Shown: piece after piece, positions 1 through 8,496 of the stretch
Position numbering within the stretch: the stretch's first letter is position 1
Layout of the letters: each line of letters begins with the position of its first letter
Source: Aquibacillus koreensis
GTDB lineage: Bacteria > Bacillota > Bacilli > Bacillales > Amphibacillaceae
Length of the DNA: 64,000 nt
Direction of reading: 5' to 3'
Assembly (NCBI RefSeq): GCF_025154055.1
Contig: NZ_JAOALK010000043.1
Span: 62,001 to 126,000, forward strand
Program-made: the position numbers and the translations under genes
The notes under the pieces: model-generated
The model's database searches: none
What the model saw: only the letters and a program-made list of their open reading frames with translations
What the model was told of the DNA's origin: nothing

Positions 1-563
1 TTTCCTTTATCCTGTTAGCAGGATGTGGGAATAACGAGGTCGAACCCGTTGCCATTGATGAGTCTACAGATACATGCGCCATCTGTAATATGCAAGTAAA
101 GGATAGTGCGTTTGCTACACAAGTAATCCTTTCCAATGAAAAAGTTCACGTATTTGACGATATTGGTTGTATGTACACGTGGTTTGATGAAAATGAATCA
201 GAGGAAGTCGCAGCACAGTTTGTAAGAGACTACCATACGAAAGAATGGATTGAGGGCGACCAAGCAACCTATGTATTTAATCCATCTATCCAAACACCGA
301 TGAGTTACAATGTTGTATCTTTTGAAAGCGCAGAAGATGCAGAGCAATTCATTGCAGAAAACGAAGGCAATTTATTATCGTATGATGACCTGCAAAATCA
401 CGCATGGGCAATGAGTATGGATATGGAAGAGCATAGCCATGGAGAAGAGCATGCTGGTGAGGAAGGGCACAGTGGGCACGAAGACCACGCTGATGAAACG
501 GATACAGAAATGGACATGAATCATGATAGTGAAACTAACTCGGACCACGAGGACCATGAATAA
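1..563 (+). CDS. nosL: NosL-like copper lipoprotein (5' partial)
   Basis: The reading frame is open from base 3 and runs off the left edge, so the start is missing. The visible part opens with a lipobox (LLAGC at bases 15-29), so the protein is a lipid-anchored surface protein. It then has a CAICNM motif followed by an FDDIGCMY block, the pattern of NosL, the copper donor for the nitrous oxide reductase NosZ. The last ~45 residues are a His/Glu/Asp-rich tail (HSHGEEH, GHSGHEDH) not part of the NosL core; metal binding by it is inference. The ABC exporter genes that follow are the usual nosY/nosF partners, which supports the call. A terminator follows the stop. Confidence 0.82.
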   Translation, partial: SFILLAGCGNNEVEPVAIDESTDTCAICNMQVKDSAFATQVILSNEKVHVFDDIGCMYTWFDENESEEVAAQFVRDYHTKEWIEGDQATYVFNPSIQTPMSYNVVSFESAEDAEQFIAENEGNLLSYDDLQNHAWAMSMDMEEHSHGEEHAGEEGHSGHEDHADETDTEMDMNHDSETNSDHEDHE

Positions 564-574
564 TTAGTAGGCCT

Positions 575-612
575 AAGACGGTCACTTTTTGATAAGTAGA
601 CCGTCTTCTTTA
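575..612 (+). terminator. Rho-independent terminator after nosL
   Basis: AAGACGGTC (575-583) pairs with GACCGTCTT (599-607) across a 15-nt loop, followed by a T-rich stretch. It separates nosL from the ABC genes, so these may be only partly co-transcribed. Confidence 0.7.
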
Positions 613-636
613 ATTCGCTAAGTAAGGATGGATACG

Positions 637-1446
637 ATGAAAACAGCATTTTTTACCGAATGGAGAACGACGCTAAGACAACCATCATCTTTCACCTTTG
701 TGATTCTGTGGACCGTTGTAATTAGCTTGTTATTTTTGCTAAATAGAGGCTTACCACAATTTGACGGTTATACAAATGTGTTGGGTACGATCATCAATTT
801 GCTTTTATATCTTCTCCCTCTTTTTATGTTAATTATTGGATCTTTATCCATTACGAATGAACTAGAAAGTGGTCAATGGGCATTGCTTAGCACCTATCCA
901 ATATCCACTTTTCGTTATGTGGTAGGAAAATTTGTTGGGCAACTAGTTGCTCAAATTGCTGTCTTTAGTGTTAGCTATGGCATTAGCATGGTCCTTTGCA
1001 CGATCTTACAATTTCCCGTCTCCCTAAAATGGATGGTACTCATCTATCTGTTTGCTCTATTTTTGATTAGCTTTTTCTTAGGCATAGGAATTTTAATAGG
1101 TACATTTGCCTCTACACGTTGGCAAGCGCTTATGAGTTCTGTTGTTATTTGGTTCATCTTTATTATGATGTGGGCAAGTCTATTAATTGCCATCTTACAA
1201 TTTGTACCGTATCCACTTATTGCTAACGTGTTAGGAATTACTCTCTTTCTAAATCCAGCTGAATTAGTCCGTGTCTTTTTTGTTGTCCAGTTTGGTGGAG
1301 GGGCTGTTTTCGGTCAGGAATTTGATACGTTAGTTACCTTTTTCAAGATGACATTGTCTTTACCAGTTCTTGTGATTTATACCGTTCTTTATCTAGCCAC
1401 TGTTCTAACCATCGCCGGCTGGAAATTACAAAGGAGGAAGTTGTAA
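637..1446 (+). CDS. nosY: NosY-like ABC transporter permease
   Basis: An integral membrane protein with about six hydrophobic segments of the ABC-2 type (residues ~20-40, 55-78, 105-130, 137-160, 170-200, 235-260). In nos clusters NosF and NosY form an ABC exporter needed to mature NosZ, probably by supplying a sulfur species for its copper centre. An ATG at 628 is in frame, but AAGGA at 623-627 sits directly against it; the ATG at 637 has normal 9-nt spacing and is chosen. The ATPase gene starts 2 nt after the stop, so the two are translationally coupled. A generic ABC-2 permease is the alternative, but the nosL neighbour favours NosY. Confidence 0.72.
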   Translation: MKTAFFTEWRTTLRQPSSFTFVILWTVVISLLFLLNRGLPQFDGYTNVLGTIINLLLYLLPLFMLIIGSLSITNELESGQWALLSTYPISTFRYVVGKFVGQLVAQIAVFSVSYGISMVLCTILQFPVSLKWMVLIYLFALFLISFFLGIGILIGTFASTRWQALMSSVVIWFIFIMMWASLLIAILQFVPYPLIANVLGITLFLNPAELVRVFFVVQFGGGAVFGQEFDTLVTFFKMTLSLPVLVIYTVLYLATVLTIAGWKLQRRKL

Positions 1447-1448
1447 TA

Positions 1449-2147
1449 ATGACATTAAAAGTAGAGCATATTTCAAAAAGCTATAAACATAATGAAGCAT
1501 TATCTCCTTTTTCCTTTGAAACAGGACCTGGTCAGTGTGTTGTCTTATGTGGAGGGAACGGTGCCGGGAAAAGTACGATGATTCAAATCTTAGCTGGCTT
1601 ATCTACGCCAACTACTGGTAATGTAATGCTGGATGACATTAACCTGGGGCAAGCTCGTGAACACTACGTGGAGCATATTGGCTATATGCCTGATAGTTTC
1701 CCTGCACAACCCTTTATATCTGTGCAGGAAATGCTAGCATTCTATGCTTCTTATCGACCGAGCGCTTCTAAAGACCAAGTACCTGCGATTTTGGAGCGCA
1801 TTGGACTTATGGAGAAAAAAGATGAAATTATAAAGCGACTATCGAAAGGAATGCGGCAACGACTTTTATTTGGTCAGGCACTATTAGGGTCACCCAGACT
1901 ATTATTAATGGATGAGCCAACAAACGGACTTGATCCCTATTGGATTAACGAATTCGTCCGTATTGTAAAAGAAGTGCAACAAACCGGAACAATTGTTGTC
2001 CTGTCCACTCATATGATGGACGTTGCAGCAGACTTAGGTGATACGATTTACTTTATGAAAGAAGGAAAAGTAGTACAAGATTTTAAACGAAGCGAAGATA
2101 ATGAAAGGACAACATTACAGTTATTAGATTTGCATCGTAATGCATAG
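1449..2147 (+). CDS. nosF: NosF-like ABC transporter ATP-binding protein
   Basis: A 232-residue ABC ATPase. Walker A is GGNGAGKST (residues ~35-43), the signature is LSKGMRQRL (~137-145), Walker B is LLLMDEPTNGLD (~155-166), with a switch histidine in STHMMD. Length and the short C-terminal region match single-domain ABC-2 ATPases of the NosF/CcmA type. It starts 2 nt after the permease and pairs with it as the energy subunit in the cytoplasm. The role in NosZ maturation is inferred from the upstream nosL; no NosZ is visible because the window begins within nosL. Confidence 0.75.
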   Translation: MTLKVEHISKSYKHNEALSPFSFETGPGQCVVLCGGNGAGKSTMIQILAGLSTPTTGNVMLDDINLGQAREHYVEHIGYMPDSFPAQPFISVQEMLAFYASYRPSASKDQVPAILERIGLMEKKDEIIKRLSKGMRQRLLFGQALLGSPRLLLMDEPTNGLDPYWINEFVRIVKEVQQTGTIVVLSTHMMDVAADLGDTIYFMKEGKVVQDFKRSEDNERTTLQLLDLHRNA

Positions 2148-2160
2148 TAGGACAGTGGGA

Positions 2161-2251
2161 TAGCTCTTTGTCATAAGGGAGAGGGATTTGCTCTTTCTAA
2201 TGAAAGAATGACTTGCTCTTTCTAAGGAAAGAGTGACCTTGCTCTTTCCAA
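2161..2251. repeat. Short tandem array of 25-bp dyads
   Basis: Units starting TTGCTCTTTCTAA repeat at 2188-2212, 2213-2238 and 2239-2251, with a worn copy at 2161-2186. The middle unit contains a perfect 7-bp inverted repeat (CTCTTTC-TAAG-GAAAGAG), so the array would fold into a series of small hairpins. It lies between the convergent ends of nosF and the histidine kinase gene. Confidence 0.6.
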
Positions 2252-2271
2252 ACTGGCTACCAACTCAAAAA

Positions 2272-2302
2272 ATGGAAACAAAAGAACCGTCCCCCCGTTT
2301 AC
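2272..2302. repeat. Half copy of the dispersed palindromic repeat
   Basis: Only the right arm is present (ATGGAAACAAAAGAACCGTC then CCC and CGTTTAC). The left arm expected before it is absent. The stop codon of the kinase gene on the minus strand is formed by the GTTTAC end of the arm. Confidence 0.7.
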
Positions 2303-3687
2303 GAGAATTGGGGGATGGTTATTTTGACTGTGGTTCCTTTTCCTTCTTCTGATTCGATGGTTAGGTCACCTTTGTGTTTTTTTATGATTTGATAGACGAT
2401 CGATAGGCCGATGCCTGTGCCGCCTTCTTTTCTTGTTCTGGCACTATTTACGCGGTAGAATCGTTCCACTACTTTTGGTAAATCTTCTTTCGGAATACCT
2501 GGACCATCATCTTGGATCAGTAATTGTGCTTGATTGTCTTCTTGTGCCAACCCTACCAGTATTTTTTCCCCATTGGGTGTGTACCGAATGGCGTTATCTA
2601 GCAGATTACTGACCACTTGTTCTAGTCGATCCGCATCACCACTTACAACGATGTCGTGGTCCACCTCTACTTCAATGGTTACTTGTTTTTGTTTTGCGAA
2701 TAACTCAAATCGTTCTACAACATCAAGAATAAGTTGCGCATATGGCAAAGGCTCATCTTTCATCGGATAAGAGTCATCCTCTAACTGCGCTAAGTCCAAC
2801 AGGTCATTGACCAAACGTATTAAACGTGCGACCTCATTATTGATGATCGACAAATAATTCTCTCTACTCTTTTCATCTACAAAATCTTCCTGAAGAACCT
2901 CTGTATAACCTTTGATATAGCTTAGTGGCGTCCGAAGTTCATGGGATACATTTTGCAAAAACTCTCTCCGCTTCTGGTCTACTTCCTCGAGCGATGCAGC
3001 AAGCGTATTAAACGAGTTAGATAAATTCCCAATTTCATCTTGTTTACTTACTATAATCCGTTTAGAAAAATCACCTTGAGCCATTTGGTAGGAGATTGTT
3101 TCCATCTCTTTTAGAGGTTTGATTAAGTGATCTGTCATCTTAAGACCAATCCATGTGATCACAATTAAAAGAACGATGAGAAATATAAATAAAACAAGCC
3201 TAATTGATTGAAAAGGCTCCTCCATTGCCGTAAGTGGCATGTAGAGAAAAATAGCCCCTTCTAATTGATCTTCCTGTAATAAAGGAATCGTAACGGCTAA
3301 TATATCTTGATCAAACCTTGGATGTTGTCTTATAAAAGTAATTTGATCCCCTTCCAACAATTGTTGTCGTTCTTCAAAAGTGATCAAACTTGTATCAGAA
3401 AATCCTTCTGCAGGAATACCTGCGCTAAGCATCATTGGATCTTCTGTATATAACACATTTGCATCAGATGTCTGATCTGTCCACGCAACACGTTGTAAAA
3501 ATTCTTGTTTTGCTTGCGATGTATGGTAAAAGTTCTCGAGCTCCTCCCCTTGCATGACTAAGGTCGCTCTTTGTTTTTCCACGTAAAACTGCTCATATAA
3601 AAAATACGTTAGACCTGTTCCGATTACAATCGTACATAAGGCTACAACCATAATCGTTGTCCAAATCTTATGCTTTAATCCAAACAT
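2299..3687 (-). CDS. Sensor histidine kinase (HAMP/HisKA/HATPase)
   Basis: Membrane sensor kinase of about 462 residues. Order: TM1 (~8-30), extracytoplasmic sensor region of ~130 residues, TM2 (~163-183), HAMP (~185-235), HisKA with phospho-acceptor His in SHELRTPLSYIKGY, and HATPase_c with N box NLLDNAIRYTP, G1 DDGPGIP and G2 GGTGIGLSIV. A longer frame begins at 3729 but overlaps the response regulator by 30 nt; the ATG at 3687 lies just after the regulator stop and gives a clean N-terminal membrane anchor, so it is preferred. It is the last gene of a four-gene operon with two surface lipoproteins. The stimulus is unknown. Confidence 0.88.
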   Translation of the reverse strand: MFGLKHKIWTTIMVVALCTIVIGTGLTYFLYEQFYVEKQRATLVMQGEELENFYHTSQAKQEFLQRVAWTDQTSDANVLYTEDPMMLSAGIPAEGFSDTSLITFEERQQLLEGDQITFIRQHPRFDQDILAVTIPLLQEDQLEGAIFLYMPLTAMEEPFQSIRLVLFIFLIVLLIVITWIGLKMTDHLIKPLKEMETISYQMAQGDFSKRIIVSKQDEIGNLSNSFNTLAASLEEVDQKRREFLQNVSHELRTPLSYIKGYTEVLQEDFVDEKSRENYLSIINNEVARLIRLVNDLLDLAQLEDDSYPMKDEPLPYAQLILDVVERFELFAKQKQVTIEVEVDHDIVVSGDADRLEQVVSNLLDNAIRYTPNGEKILVGLAQEDNQAQLLIQDDGPGIPKEDLPKVVERFYRVNSARTRKEGGTGIGLSIVYQIIKKHKGDLTIESEEGKGTTVKITIPQFS

Positions 3688-3698
3688 TGAAACAAATC

Positions 3699-4373
3699 TC
3701 AGACCTCGAATTTGTACCCAACTCCCCAAACTGTTTTTATATAATCACTTGCAGTATCTAATTTTAATCGGAGTGTCTTAATATGTGTATCGACGGTTCT
3801 AAGCGTTCCAGTACTTTCTAAACCCCAAATCCGATCTAACAATTGCTCTCGTGCAAATACTTGTCCTTTATGATGAATAAAAAACTCCAAGAGATTAAAC
3901 TCTTTGCGCGTTAGATTTATAATTTTTCCATTAACGGTTACCTTATGCCCTACTAAATCGACGACCAAGTCGCCTATTGAAATGACATCTTGTCTTTGAT
4001 TATAATTTAATGATCTTCTTAGTAATGCTTCTACGCGCGCAACCAATTCCTTAGGGCTAAACGGCTTCACAATATAGTCATCTGCTCCAATTTTCAACCC
4101 GTGAATACGATCTAACTCTTCACTTTTTGCTGTTAGCATAATGATTGGCACATTGGACTTTTCACGAATTTTTTTACAAACCGTAAACCCGTCCACTTCA
4201 GGCATCATAATATCTAACACTACTAAATCAAAAACTTGTTGATGATAGAGATCTAGCACTTCTTTTCCATTACCTGCCGTTGTAATAGCAAAGCCAGAAC
4301 TTTCTAAGTAGGAGGATAATAGCAAAAGCATTTGCTCTTCATCATCCGCGATTAATATCTTATATCTACTCAT
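3699..4373 (-). CDS. OmpR/PhoB-family response regulator
   Basis: Receiver domain (~1-118) with the acidic pair DDEE, the phospho-Asp in DLVVLDIMMPEVDG, conserved Thr in MLTAK and Lys in VKPFS; then a winged-helix DNA-binding domain (~128-224) ending GVGYKFEV. A GTG at 4382 is in frame, but AGGTG has better spacing to the ATG at 4373. The gene overlaps the stop of the upstream lipoprotein by 8 nt and is followed by its kinase. Its targets are not visible; the operon arrangement suggests it controls or responds to the adjoining lipoproteins. Confidence 0.9.
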   Translation of the reverse strand: MSRYKILIADDEEQMLLLLSSYLESSGFAITTAGNGKEVLDLYHQQVFDLVVLDIMMPEVDGFTVCKKIREKSNVPIIMLTAKSEELDRIHGLKIGADDYIVKPFSPKELVARVEALLRRSLNYNQRQDVISIGDLVVDLVGHKVTVNGKIINLTRKEFNLLEFFIHHKGQVFAREQLLDRIWGLESTGTLRTVDTHIKTLRLKLDTASDYIKTVWGVGYKFEV

Positions 4374-5343
4374 TGTTTTCACCTAAAATCACTCGATATG
4401 GTCCATCCTCTAATTGAACTTTTTTTACTACATGAAAATCTTCTTTATTTATAATCGATAAGGTGTTGCCATCTATGCTCGTGACATATAAATTCGCCTC
4501 ATCACCATTGATCGCATATGGATTTGCATCGACCTCAACCGAGTCGATTACCGTTCTTTCTTTAACATCCAGTTTTACAACAGTATTGGATCCATGGCAG
4601 ATTACATAAACAACGTTACTTGAACGGTCACTATAGATAGCAATTGGCATTAATCCAACCTCAATGCGATCTACTTCTTCTCCAGATGTAGGATCATATA
4701 AAATAACATATTTGTTAAGTGTCCCATACTCCCCATGTCCACCAATCCACAGATATTCCCCATCAAAAAATACACCGTTCGGGCGGGTCATGATTGAAAT
4801 GCTGTTTACCACTTTTTCCGCATGTATATCTAGAACAGATACTGTTGCATCCTCGGAATTTACCACGTATAAAAGCTTGCCTGTTGAATCCAACGTCATT
4901 GCAATGGGAACATGTCCAACCGGAACATTTGCAATAACATCCCTACTATTTACATCTAAAATCCCAACCGTATGCTCCTCACTATTCGCAAAAAAAAGCA
5001 AATTTGCATCTGCTTGATATAACAACTCATTGACACCTATGCCACTTTTATGCAATTCCGATATATGTCCATTTTCTAAATCAAGCAGATGTAAATGCTC
5101 AACCTGTTCTCCAGAAGTGACAACAGAATTGGGGCTGATTTTTGCCATAGCTGTTATTCTGTATGGTAACGTGCTCGTTGCTACTTCGAAAGTATCTTCA
5201 TCAATAAATGACATGATTGGCTCTTTCAAGTGGGAGATCATCACAGAATCATTCATATTATTTGGTATGGATATCTTTTCTTCGTTACATCCATTTAAAA
5301 ATATAGTAATGACAAGTAAGATCATCGCATGATATTTCTTCAT
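4366..5343 (-). CDS. YVTN/beta-propeller surface lipoprotein
   Basis: A 325-residue lipoprotein with signal peptide and lipobox LNGC. The mature part has about six repeats of ~40 residues with the YVTN-type pattern (LLYVVNSEDATVSVLDI, NVVYVICHGSNTVVKLDV, NLYVTSIDGNTLSIIN), the blade signature of seven-bladed YncE-like propellers. Such proteins are extracytoplasmic and often act in metal or nitrogen-oxide metabolism, but no catalytic residues are recognisable. It lies between a YtkA-like lipoprotein and the two-component system and overlaps the regulator gene, so it may be a sensory or ligand-binding partner of the kinase (inference). Confidence 0.75.
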   Translation of the reverse strand: MKKYHAMILLVITIFLNGCNEEKISIPNNMNDSVMISHLKEPIMSFIDEDTFEVATSTLPYRITAMAKISPNSVVTSGEQVEHLHLLDLENGHISELHKSGIGVNELLYQADANLLFFANSEEHTVGILDVNSRDVIANVPVGHVPIAMTLDSTGKLLYVVNSEDATVSVLDIHAEKVVNSISIMTRPNGVFFDGEYLWIGGHGEYGTLNKYVILYDPTSGEEVDRIEVGLMPIAIYSDRSSNVVYVICHGSNTVVKLDVKERTVIDSVEVDANPYAINGDEANLYVTSIDGNTLSIINKEDFHVVKKVQLEDGPYRVILGENNE

Positions 5344-5418
5344 TTTTTCACCATCTTATTTTTGGTCTCTGTTCATCTTGGTGACTAATCGTTTACTTCA
5401 TTATGTATAGATTCCATA

Positions 5419-5814
5419 CTACTTTGCAACTGTATATGCCTTTCTAGGCATAACATGCATGTCTCGTGCAGTGACATGGGACACGACAAAGTAATTTCCC
5501 TCTGTCTTAAATTGTTTTGTGATCGAATAAATACCATCACCCTGATTGGACGCTTCAATCATTTCGTGATCCTCTTGCCCCTCTTTCCAGACTTCAAATA
5601 TCACTTCATTCGCATCATTCACTTTGTCCTTACCTTGGGTGACTATAGCTTTTATGGTTGTATCCGTATTCACTCGTGGCGTTTCAGGCTCTAGTTCAAT
5701 TTCCACCTCGACCACCTCACCAAGAAAATCTTCCTTATTTTCCGTTGTGTTATCACAGGCTGCCACTATAAGTATAAAAAGAAACATTACTACTATTGCT
5801 CGTTTTAATTTCAT
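5419..5814 (-). CDS. YtkA/FixH-like lipoprotein
   Basis: About 131 residues with a signal peptide ending in a lipobox (IVAAC). The rest is a single Ig-like beta domain of the YtkA family (EVEIELEPETPRVNTDTTIKA, then FEVWKEG, YSITKQFKTEGNY, HVTARDMHVMP). The His/Met-rich HVTARDMHVMP end is reminiscent of copper-handling domains, but metal binding is only a guess. A GTG at 5832 is in frame; GGGGGA with 6-nt spacing supports the ATG at 5814. It is first in the operon with the propeller lipoprotein and the two-component pair, although a 75-nt gap follows. Confidence 0.7.
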   Translation of the reverse strand: MKLKRAIVVMFLFILIVAACDNTTENKEDFLGEVVEVEIELEPETPRVNTDTTIKAIVTQGKDKVNDANEVIFEVWKEGQEDHEMIEASNQGDGIYSITKQFKTEGNYFVVSHVTARDMHVMPRKAYTVAK

Positions 5815-5879
5815 TATATCTCCCCCTATCACTTAGCACCCAACATTATAAAACCTAAATGTGAAATAATTATGAAGTC

Positions 5880-5942
5880 GTAAACAAGGGGACGGTTCTT
5901 GCGTTTCCATTTTGGAAACACAAGAACCGTCCCTCTGCTTAC
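5880..5942. repeat. Dispersed palindromic repeat, copy 1
   Basis: GTAAACAAGGGGACGGTTCT is mirrored by AGAACCGTCCCTCTGCTTAC around a TTTCCATTTTGGAAA centre. It lies between the ytkA-like gene and the stop of sirB (both minus strand). There is no T run, so it is not a standard terminator. Confidence 0.85.
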
Positions 5943-5944
5943 AC

Positions 5945-6673
5945 TTATTCTAGTCGTTTTTCAATAAGTTCCGTATAGGACTGATCGAATCCTGTAGGCT
6001 CACAGCAAATCAGTTTGGTTTTTGGCATACGATCATGATAATTATCAAGCACATTTTCTATTGTCTTCACAAAACCACCTGCGAATAAAAAGTGTGGAAT
6101 GACGTAAATCTCATCATACTGATTCATCGCCATTTTTTCTAATTGTTGCTCTATCGATGGTTGTGTCGTTTTTAAATATGCGGTAGAAACATCGGCATCG
6201 AAAGGAAGCATCTCTTTCAGTTGGCTAGCTAACTGCTCAAATTCGTGAGGCGCATCTTTATTCCTACTACCATGTGAAATGAGTAGTACCGCTTTTTTAT
6301 TTGGCAGTTCGCCAATTGCCTCATCCAATCTTGCCTTTAACACATTTACTACAACTTCATCTGCACCTAGTGGCCCTACTTGATCGATATCTATATTAGG
6401 ATATTGAGAGCATATCTCCGCGATTTCATTCGGAATATCCTCCACAACATGGATACCTGATAGCAATAGAATTGGCACAACCGTGACACGCGTTGCTCCT
6501 TTACGAATACAGTCCGTCACTGCATCGGTAATACTCGGTTCTGCTAGCTCTAAAAAAGCATAGGTTTGCACATCTACCGGGATCTGCGGATAGACCATGT
6601 CCATAAACTGAATAAATTCTTTATTTCTAGCTTCGGCACGGCTCCCATGTCCTACATAGACAATTGCATCCAC
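5945..6673 (-). CDS. sirB: Sirohydrochlorin chelatase (CbiX/SirB family)
   Basis: A 242-residue cytoplasmic chelatase that inserts Fe (or Co) into sirohydrochlorin, the last step of siroheme synthesis. The N-terminal half begins AIVYVGHGSR and the C-terminal half repeats the fold with VLLISHGSRNKDAP; the metal-site histidines are in the GHGSR and VIPHFLFAGGFV motifs. It overlaps the end of cobA/hemD by 22 nt and is the last gene of the nitrite reductase operon, where siroheme is required by NirB, so Fe is the likely metal. No separate precorrin-2 dehydrogenase gene is seen; that activity must come from elsewhere. Confidence 0.85.
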   Translation of the reverse strand: MDAIVYVGHGSRAEARNKEFIQFMDMVYPQIPVDVQTYAFLELAEPSITDAVTDCIRKGATRVTVVPILLLSGIHVVEDIPNEIAEICSQYPNIDIDQVGPLGADEVVVNVLKARLDEAIGELPNKKAVLLISHGSRNKDAPHEFEQLASQLKEMLPFDADVSTAYLKTTQPSIEQQLEKMAMNQYDEIYVIPHFLFAGGFVKTIENVLDNYHDRMPKTKLICCEPTGFDQSYTELIEKRLE

Positions 6674-8139
6674 TTGCGCTCCTCCTCTAGTGTATGTTCA
6701 TCAATGAATGCTTTCACAAACGCAGCTACACTTGGAGATGACGGCATGACATCAACTTTCATCCCCAGACCTGCTAATTCCTGTTTTGTATGATTCCCTA
6801 AACAACAGGTCGTTAACCCTCTAACTATTTGTTCTGGCTCCAAGTCGCATTTTTCGAGTCCTTCGTGCAATGCATGAACAGAATTGCTACTTGGATAAAT
6901 CAATGTATCAAAACGGAGTGAATCCATCGTTCTTTGAAAAACCTCGACAGAATTTGGATCAATCTCTTTTATGCTCGTTACGAATATATCATGCTTTGTT
7001 TCTATCTTTTCTTCATAAGATAGTTTTTCTTTCACAATTAATCCATTCTCCCCAGCAATAGCATCTACCTTTTCGATTTTTGCTAGCAAACCTCGTTTCT
7101 TTAATAATGCTTGAGACTTAACCGACTCTACATAAAACGTAGCCTGAATCGTTCTAATATCTATTTCATTTTCCATAATAATCTCAAAAAAGTCTTCGAT
7201 TACTTCCGGTGATGAAAAATAAATAGAATTATAAGTTGTTAGCTTAGCTACTTTAGTCTGGTCAATCGGAGCAGGTGTTTTCTTCCATTTCGGAAAATCT
7301 ATTACCTCTGCACCTTGTTCTTCTAATTGTTGTTTTAACGTACTCTCTTGATTACTTGTTCTCGCTAATAAAATATGACGTCCTACTAACGGTTTATGTT
7401 CAAACCAGCTCATTTTGTCACGAACCTTGACGATGTCCCCAACTAAAATAATCGCTGGATTTTGAAACTTAACTGCTTCTGCTTGTTTTGCAATCGTATC
7501 TAAACGTCCCTCGAGTTGCTGTTGACGACCGTACGTACCCCACTGCAACAGGATGACAGGTGTATTAGGGGTTTTCCCATGTTGAATCAGGTTTTCACTA
7601 ATATAAGAGAGATTAGCAATTCCCATATAAAAAGCGATTGTATCAATGCCAACGAGACTTTCAAAGTTAATCACTGGTTTACCATCATTCGCTTTTCCGT
7701 GAGCAGTTACCATCGCAAAAGATGTGCCATAATCTCTGTGCGTCACTGGAATTCCGGCATAGATGGGAGCAGCAATTCCAGATGTAATGCCTGGTACGAT
7801 TTCATAATCAATCCCAGCTTTTTTGAGCTCTTCCGCCTCTTCTCCCACACGTCCAAATACGCCAGGATCTCCACCCTTCAAACGAACAACGACTTTTCCT
7901 TCACGTGCTTTTTTCACTAACAGCGCATTAAGCTGCTCTTGACGAAGGAAGTGACGTTTTGGCAATTTCCCACCGAAAATCAATTCACAGTCTGCTTTGG
8001 CATAAGCTAATAATTGCGGATTAACTAATCTGTCGTAGATGATTACATCCGCTTTTTCTATTGCTTCTCTTCCTTTTACCGTAATAAGCTTGCTATCCCC
8101 TGGTCCCCCACCAACTAAATACACCTTCCCCTGTTTCAC
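6652..8139 (-). CDS. cobA-hemD: Uroporphyrinogen-III C-methyltransferase / uroporphyrinogen-III synthase fusion
   Basis: 495 residues. Residues ~1-240 are a SUMT/CobA methyltransferase (VYLVGGGPGDSKLIT, VVRLKGGDPGVFGR, TPVILLQWGT) that makes precorrin-2 from uroporphyrinogen III. Residues ~250-490 form a HemD domain (RHILLARTSNQ, IYFSSPEVIEDFF, DTLIYPSSNSVHAL). Fusion of the two is known in Firmicutes and other bacteria. The start is a GTG preceded by an AGGAAGG site. It is the third gene of the nir operon and supplies siroheme precursor to the nitrite reductase. The HemD half is more divergent than the SUMT half. Confidence 0.9.
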   Translation of the reverse strand: MKQGKVYLVGGGPGDSKLITVKGREAIEKADVIIYDRLVNPQLLAYAKADCELIFGGKLPKRHFLRQEQLNALLVKKAREGKVVVRLKGGDPGVFGRVGEEAEELKKAGIDYEIVPGITSGIAAPIYAGIPVTHRDYGTSFAMVTAHGKANDGKPVINFESLVGIDTIAFYMGIANLSYISENLIQHGKTPNTPVILLQWGTYGRQQQLEGRLDTIAKQAEAVKFQNPAIILVGDIVKVRDKMSWFEHKPLVGRHILLARTSNQESTLKQQLEEQGAEVIDFPKWKKTPAPIDQTKVAKLTTYNSIYFSSPEVIEDFFEIIMENEIDIRTIQATFYVESVKSQALLKKRGLLAKIEKVDAIAGENGLIVKEKLSYEEKIETKHDIFVTSIKEIDPNSVEVFQRTMDSLRFDTLIYPSSNSVHALHEGLEKCDLEPEQIVRGLTTCCLGNHTKQELAGLGMKVDVMPSSPSVAAFVKAFIDEHTLEEERKWMQLSM

Positions 8140-8160
8140 CTATCGTCACCCTTCCTGTTG

Positions 8161-8478
8161 TTATAGTCTTAGAAAAACTTCATCCCGCTCGATTTCTACT
8201 TCATAAGTTTTCACTTGGCCTTGGTCAGGCGCTTGTACCTGACCATCGGCTAAAGATATTTTCCAATCATAGACCGGGCAAAACACATAATGCCCACTCA
8301 CTAAACCTTCGGAAAGCACACCACCTTTTGGATGTGGACTTTTGTCTGCAATCGCATATACTTCACCAGATGTTACTTTGTATAAAGCAATTTTTTCTGA
8401 GCCAACGGTTATAGCTACGCCATTACGGACGGGCAAATCCGAGTATTTCGCTACTTTCACCCTTGTTTGTGTTGTCAT
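8161..8478 (-). CDS. nirD: Nitrite reductase [NAD(P)H] small subunit
   Basis: A 105-residue Rieske-fold protein (KVAKYSDLP, IALYKVTSGEVYAI, GGVLSEGLVSG, VFCPVYDWKISLADG). NirD partners NirB in reduction of nitrite to ammonium. The canonical Rieske ligands CxH and CxxH are not intact here: the first motif reads SPHP and the second CPVYD, so the [2Fe-2S] cluster is probably absent, as in other NirD proteins. It has a strong AAGGAGAGG ribosome site and lies 18 nt after nirB. Confidence 0.9.
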   Translation of the reverse strand: MTTQTRVKVAKYSDLPVRNGVAITVGSEKIALYKVTSGEVYAIADKSPHPKGGVLSEGLVSGHYVFCPVYDWKISLADGQVQAPDQGQVKTYEVEIERDEVFLRL

Positions 8479-8496
8479 CTATTCCACCTCTCCTTC

